From the NCBI GenBank assembly GCA_943736015.1, contig OX031065.1, positions 44,502,992 to 44,566,991 on the forward strand: a stretch of DNA of 64,000 bases, written 5' to 3'. Position numbers and translations under genes: made by a program. Source of the DNA: Tridacna crocea (lineage: Eukaryota > Mollusca > Bivalvia > Cardiida > Cardiidae). The first letter of the stretch is position 1. Every line of letters begins with the position of its first letter. The notes below the pieces were generated by a model. The model saw only the letters and a program-made list of their open reading frames with translations, was not told the origin of the DNA and made no database searches. This document shows, piece after piece, positions 58,702 to 64,000 of the stretch.

Positions 58702-59041
58702 ATTATCTCCCGCTAGATGGCATTCTATAAATACTCATCTATCTAATTTGGGCATCCTGGGTACAGAACCGAACCACTTTCCTACGCGACAACCGTTACT
58801 TTGAATTTCAAACTAAAATAAACGTTTACTCAATAAAAAGCTACCTCGTGCAATTCACTCATCTATGATCAGCAGTTTAGAGAAATCTGGAGCTAAAGCA
58901 GGTTTCATTTCTCCTCAAACGTATTGATAAAAGCTATTTTCTACATTGCTGTTTTACATAGCGTAATATTACAGTTAGCCCGCTTTCGGGGCTAGTCATG
59001 CGTCATATAATCGTCGTAGAATATGATATGCGCAGACAACG
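58702..59041 (-). mobile_element. R345 repeat (copy 1), FABP intron 1
   Basis: ATTATCTCCCGCTAGATGGC at the left, GATATGCGCAGACAACG at the right; internal AGCCCGCTTTCGGGGCT hairpin. No terminal inverted repeats. Confidence 0.85.
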
Positions 59042-59094
59042 GAAACTTCAGTGATTAACTTTTTCCAATACCATGTTTGACACCAGAAGCTTTT

Positions 59095-59165
59095 TGCGGA
59101 CAGTGCAGATCAAGAGTAGACTGCACATTCTGTGCAGTATGATCACTGATCTAGCTGTCCACTGT
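59095..59165. mobile_element. QH hairpin, mutated
   Basis: GCAGATCAAGAGTAGACTGC, ACATTCTGTGCAGTATGATC; arms with unmirrored changes. Confidence 0.65.
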
Positions 59166-59246
59166 TGTATTCTAGATTGAAATGAATGTAATGATCGCTC
59201 TTGACTATATTTGTGGCTATAGAGAACAGGCAATTTATTTATTCAG

Positions 59247-59476
59247 TTAACCCATTACCACACAATCTCTACCTTTGACGCCCCTGAGAAAGAAGCCTTT
59301 AGAAAACATTGTGGGAAAAGAAGAAAATGCTGGTAACCAACATTTTCTCCTTTTCCCACAATGTTTTCTACCCTTCACAAAACAAATTTCAAATTTTTAG
59401 TCACTTTTATTTTGTCGTCTGCAAATGCTTTTAATTTGGGCAAGCCTAAAATATTGTCGTTTGGTACACGAGTTAA
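59247..59476 (-). mobile_element. PB-A MITE, well preserved
   Basis: TTAACCCATTACCACACAAT to GTCGTTTGGTACACGAGTTAA; hairpin GGTAACC with AAGAAG in one arm not mirrored (CTCCTT) and CCAACATT. Confidence 0.88.
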
Positions 59477-59549
59477 CAGACTGAATGACGTGGTTTGTAA
59501 ATTAACCGTTCAATGCATCATTTAAAACCGCATTTGTGGACCGATAGAT

Positions 59550-59975
59550 GGATTAATTAATTGATAGAGTGATCTATCGATCGATGAATTGATCAGTGAA
59601 TTGATAGATAGATAGATAGATAGATAGATATAGAGGATATTTGTTTTTTTCGGTGAAAGATCGAAATTTATTTCATCGAGTGGACACCATCGGTAATATT
59701 TTCACGAGTGGCGCAGCCACGAGTGAAAATATTACCGATGGTGTGCACGAGAACACCCTTATTCCCCGTGGCGTACCCCTCCCACATAGCAACGTTACGT
59801 CAAGCGCGAGAAATGTAAGGTATATGACGTCATATTTCCCGTCGGGTTGTTAGGCACGCGCAATTTAACTAGGTAACATGAACGTGAAAATCGGTATTTT
59901 CACTAGTGGTACCAGTGTAAGATCGAAAAATATTTTCACTGCTATTTCTCGATATCCTACCGGAAAGCATGAAAT

Positions 59976-60009
<34 letters not shown>

Positions 60010-60010
60010 T
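59550..60010. mobile_element. ATG-FB element inside a GATA microsatellite
   Basis: (GATA)n at 59600-59630 and 59987-60009 flank the element (59648-59985). It starts CGGTGAAAGATCGAAATTTA, contains the palindrome GGTAATATTTTCACGAGTGG with its complement, and ends CCTACCGGAAAGCATGAAAT. Fragments at 46231 and 48099. Confidence 0.8.
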
Positions 60011-60157
60011 CGACCTGTCTCCATTACATTTCACCTATCCCCGTATATCTCGAAAAAGTAGGGCCTATACCGAAGCTACTAGCCTATTACCCAAGCCTGG
60101 AAGGGCTGTTTCAATAAATGGCCAATGCATAAGTTACATGCTAAGCGATTGTGGGCG

Positions 60158-60508
60158 TTGTCTGCGCATGTCACATTCTTTGAAGATTCGACTGTCTTAT
60201 ATGACGCATCACTAGCCCCGAAAGCGGGCTGACTGTAATATTATATTATAAAGTAGCAATGTAGAAAATAGCTTTTATCAATACGTTTGAGGAGAAATGA
60301 GACCTGCTTTAGCTCCAGATTTCTCTAAACTGCTGATCATAGCTGAGTGAATTGTATGAGGTAGTGTTTTATTGAGTAAACGTTTATTTTAGTTTGAAAT
60401 TCAAAGTAACTGTTGTCGCGTAGGAAAGTGGTTCGGCTCTGTACCCAGGATGCCCAAATTAGATAGATCAGTATTTAAAGGATGCCATCTAGCGGGAGAT
60501 AATGCGAT
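60158..60508 (+). mobile_element. R345 repeat (copy 2)
   Basis: Reverse of copy 1: GTTGTCTGCGCATGTCACAT to GCCATCTAGCGGGAGATAAT. Confidence 0.85.
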
Positions 60509-60683
60509 CGTGGCTGAATGAATCATACAAGGTGGTTTTTATTTAGAAAATGTTTATTTTACTTCGAAATTCAAAGTAACGGTTGTCGCGTAGAAAAGTA
60601 GTCCGGTTTTGTACCAGAATGCCCAAATTAGAGAGATGTTGATTTGTAGAATGCCATCTAGCGCGAGATAATGCATCATATCT
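60509..60683 (+). mobile_element. R345 repeat, 3' half in tandem
   Basis: TGAATGAATCATACAAGGTG to GCCATCTAGCGCGAGATAAT; joined directly to copy 2. Confidence 0.8.
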
Positions 60684-60686
60684 GAA

Positions 60687-60916
60687 TTAACCCTTTCCCA
60701 AATGACAATTTTTATTTTTAGACTGTCCCAAACTCAAAGTGATTGCAGATGACAATTTTGAATTTGATGAGAATGGCAGATAGCTTTCCGATAGGCTAGA
60801 AAACACTGTGGGAAAATGAGAAATTGCTCGTTACGAGCAATTTCTCCTTTTCCCACAGTGTTTTCTAAAGACTTGTATTGCAGACACATAAAAACCAGGG
60901 CTTGTTTGAAAAGTTC
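60687..60916 (+). mobile_element. PB-C MITE
   Basis: TTAACCCTTTCCCAAATGAC at the left; hairpin GAAAACACTGTGGGAAAATG around CTCGTTACGAG with partner CCTTTTCCCACAGTGTTTTC; right end GGGCTTGTTTGAAAAG, TTAA lost. Confidence 0.85.
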
Positions 60917-61275
60917 TACAACCTAATAGAAATCAGCTTTTTCCACTATAATATAGTGTACTATCCTACAGAATTTGCTTTGAGTTTTATTGTACTACTT
61001 TAACCCAGCCACCTTTTTCCGGTTGTTTTTTCCCGGCTTAGAATTATCATTTACAAATCTAGAACCACTACATTCTGATTTCAAAGGGAGATAATAATTA
61101 CCTCTCTTTTCAAGAAACTAACAAAAGCATCAACAAATAATTTCAGGATAGACATCAAAGGAATTTCTGTTCGGTTAAAAAATTACTAAGCATTATATCC
61201 GTATAAATCCCTGTTTATAAAGTAACAACAAATTTTATTCCATGTTGCAGTAGAAGCGCTAGGGGGGGTTGTAGC
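60914..61275. mobile_element. PUR-1 element (copy 4) with private TIR
   Basis: Starts CTACAACCTAATAGAAATCA and ends CTAGGGGGGGTTGTAGCC: the ends pair as CTACAACC/GGTTGTAG, a sequence not found at other PUR-1 copies. Confidence 0.75.
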
Positions 61276-61277
61276 CC

Positions 61278-61506
61278 TCAACCATTTACTCCATAGATAC
61301 TCATTTCTACGCATTGCTTGTAGGAGCATTTGGAAAACATTGTGGCAAAAGGTGGAATTGCTCGTCACGAGCAATTTCACCTTTTGTCACAATGTTTTCT
61401 ATGCTATCAAAAGGTGTCATATACACATAAGAAAAGGCTTCATCCTTGTTGTTATTTAGGGTCAATTAGAGATACCATAGAAATGCCTTATGGGGTAAAG
61501 GGTTAA
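61278..61506 (+). mobile_element. PB-B MITE
   Basis: CAACCATTTACTCCATAGAT (left TTAA mutated to TCAA) to CCTTATGGGGTAAAGGGTTAA; hairpin GTGGCAAAAGGTGGAATTGC around TCGTCACGA. Confidence 0.88.
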
Positions 61507-61627
61507 AACAAATAAGCGAAGCAGCTCCCTGCTACATAAATAAAGATAAAAAATTTCAATTCGATTGTAAAAACCTAAATGTTGTTATTTCAAAGTTATG
61601 ATTTGGAGAATAATATCTTCTGATCGT

Positions 61628-61692
61628 ACAGTGTAGATTCAAGATCAGACTGCACGTTCTGTTCTTGATCTACACTGTCCGCAGAAGGTCAG
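61628..61692. mobile_element. QH hairpin, one arm shortened
   Basis: GTACAGTGTAGATTCAAGAT, CAGACTGCACGTTCTGTTCTTG, ACACTGTCCGCAGAAGG. Confidence 0.7.
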
Positions 61693-61705
61693 TGCCAAAG
61701 GGTTA

Positions 61706-61815
61706 ATGCACGGCCAATGCACCTACCCATGCTTTCCTGGAGTCTCCTTTACCAGTACTCCACCCAATTTTTTTTCCAAGCCACTGGCTGCTTTCCCACA
61801 TAATCATCGTCGAAC
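61706..61815 (-). mobile_element. SINE2 fragment
   Basis: CCCATGCTTTCCTGGAGTCT, CAAGCCACTGGCTGCTTTCC, CACATAATCATCGTCGAAC; interrupted by R345 copy 3. Confidence 0.8.
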
Positions 61816-62166
61816 ATTATCTCCCGCTAGATGGCATTCTATAAATACTCATCTATCTAATCTGGGCTTCCTGTGTACAGAACCGAACCACTTTCCTACG
61901 CGACAACCGTTACTTTGCATTTCAAACTAAAATAAACGTTCACTTAATAAAACGCTACCTCGTGCAATTCACTCAGCTATGATCAGCAGTTTAGAGAAAT
62001 CTGGAGCTAACGCAGGTCTCATTTCTCCTCAAACGTATTGATAAAAGCTATTTTCTCCATTGCTACTTTATAGAGCGTAATATTACAGTCTGCCCGCTTT
62101 TGGGGCTAGTGATGTGTCATATAAGACAGGTAGAATCTTAGAAGAATATGACATGCGCAGACAACG
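61816..62166 (-). mobile_element. R345 repeat (copy 3) with 11-bp TSD
   Basis: ATTATCTCCCGCTAGATGGC to ATGCGCAGACAACG; CATCGTCGAAC flanks it at 61805-61815 and 62167-62177. An 11-bp direct repeat with no inverted ends favours a retroposon (SINE-like) over a DNA transposon; no pol III boxes recognised. Confidence 0.85.
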
Positions 62167-62222
62167 CATCGTCGAACCGGGGGGACATGGAGATTGAAAT
62201 TCGAAAAAAAAAAAATACTCAC

Positions 62223-62295
62223 CAACTGCCTTCATATAGGCATCCCAGTGTTCATCAGTTGATTCTAATTTCCAGTTTCCGATACACTTTGCCAT
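62223..62295 (-). CDS. Fatty-acid-binding protein, exon 1
   Basis: 73 bp, 24 codons plus one base, ending at TTG-GTGAGT: the canonical size and phase of FABP exon 1. It encodes MAKCIGNWKLESTDEHWDAY then MKAV, close to the family N-terminus (G-x-W-K-L-x-S-x-x-x-F/W-D-x-Y-M-K-A-x-G), which forms the first strand and the start of the lid helices. The ATG has a GG-ATGG context. Upstream on the minus strand an AT-rich TATATATAATTTT lies about 140-150 bp away (62434-62448) and could be a TATA element. The gene spans at least 5.1 kb because introns 1 and 2 are filled with MITEs and SINEs. The three exons give 120 residues; full FABPs have about 132-135. Confidence 0.93.
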
Positions 62296-62419
62296 CCTGT
62301 ATAAACTCTCTGAGTCACAATGTCACAATGTTTTTTTTTCTAATTTTTTTACTTTCACTCGCAAGTTACCGTGTCACCCGATATGATAAAATTAGATTGT
62401 CCTTTCTCTTGATATAAAA

Positions 62420-62450
62420 ACTCTTCAGGAACAAAATTATATATAAAAAA
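62420..62450 (-). promoter_or_regulatory. Possible TATA region of the FABP gene
   Basis: On the minus strand TTTTTTTTATATATAATTTT lies ~140 bp before the ATG. Weak evidence: the whole area is AT-rich. Confidence 0.25.
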
Positions 62451-62734
62451 AAGATTATGTTTTTATCTTTTTTATACGTTTACATTGGAAACGATTAAAT
62501 ATACCTATGTCAGTTTTTTTTTATTTCTCTTTAAACTACTGGATATGACAAAATAAGACTTCGCTTCCTCATGGTACGAAGTACTTTTTTGTTACTAATA
62601 AGTTTTGAAATTTACATGATTTTACTTACGTTCATAAGATTTACATGATTTTCGTCCCATAAAAATACGAGCTATTTTTCTTTAAAAAATTTGTACTTTA
62701 AAATTGCTAAGCCAGTAGTTTTAGGTCTCTTTCA
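62451..62734. other. AT-rich stretch upstream of FABP
   Basis: Nothing else recognised. Confidence 0.4.
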
Positions 62735-62960
62735 CCCTTTTCTTCCTTATCCAGTTTTTAACAACCCTACTGAAGAAGGTTTTTGAAAACATTATGGGAA
62801 AAGGAGAAAATGCTGGAAAACAGCATTTTCCCCTTTTTCCCACAATGTTTTCTGCCCTTCCAATAATGAAAATCAATTTTTAAGTCACCTTTATTTTGTT
62901 GCCTGCAAATGTTTTTTTGATTTTGACAAGTCTATAATTTGGTCACATAGCAAATGGTGA
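62735..62960 (-). mobile_element. PB-A MITE, worn ends
   Basis: Hairpin TATGGGAAAAGGAGAAAATGC in pieces TATGGGAAAAGGAG and AAAATGCTGG around AAAA, partner CCCCTTTTTCCCACAATG; right words TGTTGCCTGCAAATG. Confidence 0.65.
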
Positions 62961-63149
62961 AGTATGAATTGCGTATCGTTGAAAGAAATTAATTAATTTA
63001 CATACAAACGTTTTTTTTAGTTCACACTAAGTATGATTGAATATACATTATTTATGGTATCTAAACTATACTATGAATCATATATACATACATATAGAGC
63101 TTATCATATCACCAAGTTTACTTACTTCTCGTTAAAAGTCCATATCCCA

Positions 63150-63300
63150 CCTTAACACTCAACACCGATTTTAACGAGCCTAGGAGAGAAGGCTTTTAAA
63201 AACATTTTGGGAAAAGGAGAAAATGCTGGTCGCCAGCATTTTCTCCTTTTCCCACAATGTTTTCAATCCTTTCTTAGAAATATTTAATCATTTGAGAAGT
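63150..63300 (-). mobile_element. PB-A MITE, hairpin half
   Basis: GGAGAGAAGGCTTTTAAAAA then a hairpin around GGTCGCC: AAGGAGAAAATGCTGG / CCAGCATTTTCTCCTT; outer pair ATTTTGGG/CCCACAAT has a mismatch. Confidence 0.7.
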
Positions 63301-63324
63301 AATTCATATATCGATCGCATTTTT

Positions 63325-63728
63325 AGCTCACCTGAGCACAACGTGCTCAAGGGAACCTTTTAGGATCACCCAGTGTCCGTCACCCGTCGTGCGTCCTCCT
63401 TCAGTGCGTCGTGCGTAGTGCGGCGTGCATCGTCAACAATTCTTTAAACATCAACTCCTCCTAAACCGCTGGGTCGATTTGGACCAAACTTGGCTGGAAT
63501 GTTCCTTGGGAGATCCTCTTTAACATTTTGTTCACAGAATTTGATTCCATAAAAAACTCTGGTTGCCATGGCAACCAAATGGAATTTTCTAGGGAATTCT
63601 TTAAAAATCTCCTCTGAAACCGCTGGTCAGTTTGTAAAATAACTTCACAGATATGTTCCTTGGGTGATCCTTTTCAAAATTTGTTCGTGAAATTTCGATC
63701 CGACAAAAATGTGGCTCTGGTGAATATA
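63325..63728. mobile_element. Helentron/pearl-like element, truncated (copy 4)
   Basis: AGCTCACCTGAGCACAACGT with hairpin GAGCACAACGTGCTC, then the TCCGTCACCCGTCGTGCG stretch, CTCTGGTTGCCATGGCAACC and one core unit up to TGGCTCTGGTGAATAT. Close to the copy at 7177; the rest is missing. Confidence 0.8.
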
Positions 63729-63889
63729 TATACTATATATAGTAGTATATGAATTACATTTTCTTTTTTCCTTTTTCGAGGACCGTCTTGCTCATTGTTC
63801 CAAAGTTTTATCATATTTCGGGTACCACACAACTGTACTAAAAGAAAACGAAGAAGAAAATTCTATGCCCATTGTGTTAAATCAAAGCG

Positions 63890-63990
63890 CTGACACATAT
63901 TTCGGACATATTTCCGTAGGAATCAACCCACGTCATCCTGATCACGAGTCCCACGCTCTACCAACTGAGCTCTGCGGGCCGGTCAGACCA
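63890..63990 (-). mobile_element. tRNA-like head of a SINE at the window edge
   Basis: On the minus strand: GCAGAGCTCAGTTGGTAGAG (A box) and GACGTGGGTTGATTCC (B box), 40 bp apart. It could be a SINE head or a degenerate tRNA gene; no clean acceptor stem is visible. Confidence 0.55.
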
Positions 63991-64000
63991 CTTGCACTGA

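Overview
This window is animal nuclear DNA. There are no dense open reading frames; the genes appear as short exons with GT..AG borders lying in long introns packed with mobile elements. The fatty-acid-binding protein gene structure, tRNA-headed SINEs, tandem-core (pearl/Helentron-like) elements and GC-rich hairpin MITEs point to a bivalve mollusc. The GC hairpins built on CAGCCTGCGC/GCGCAGGCTG remind me of dreissenid (zebra/quagga mussel) DNA; that last step is memory-based inference.

Genes. (1) A plus-strand gene of unknown function has exons at 5392-5470, 8614-8639 and 18915-18995 that stay in frame across the joins and encode a charged, probably coiled-coil segment; a weaker exon at 45340-45411 may belong to it. 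(2) A minus-strand fatty-acid-binding protein (FABP) gene has exon 1 at 62223-62295, exon 2 at 58485-58657 and exon 3 at 57162-57275, with standard FABP intron phases; exon 4 was not found. (3) Two almost identical first exons starting MAAPTRLHK face each other at 52276 (+) and 56061 (-) inside a diverged inverted duplication. (4) A full-length non-LTR retrotransposon with two intact ORFs occupies 28936-35250, inserted in a SINE with a 14-bp target-site duplication.

Layout. 1-5170: a ~65-bp minisatellite broken by a Helentron-like element, a 1177-bp TIR element and a TTAA MITE. 5.2-28.9 kb: intronic DNA of gene 1 with MITEs, SINEs, three tandem-core elements and a ~96-bp satellite grown from a hairpin MITE. 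28.9-35.25 kb: the LINE. 35.3-52 kb: MITE-dense DNA. 52-56.2 kb: inverted duplication. 57-62.3 kb: FABP gene. The end holds more MITEs and a truncated Helentron-like element.

Family names used here (my own labels): PB-A, PB-B and PB-C are ~230-bp piggyBac-like MITEs bounded by TTAA with a long central hairpin; GC-1 and GC-2 are two hairpin MITE families that share one GC-rich core; QH is the GATCAGACTGCACG hairpin; CCAAT-FB, ACC-FB, TAC-FB, ATG-FB and CRE-FB are fold-back elements; PUR-1 and MU-1 are TIR elements; R345 is a ~345-bp dispersed repeat; SINE1 to SINE4 are tRNA-headed SINEs.

The most unusual theme is that the arms of these palindromic elements evolve together inside each copy: a private change in one arm is repeatedly mirrored in the other, across several unrelated families. 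All coordinates come from reading by eye; element edges may be off by a few bases and those of decayed copies by tens.
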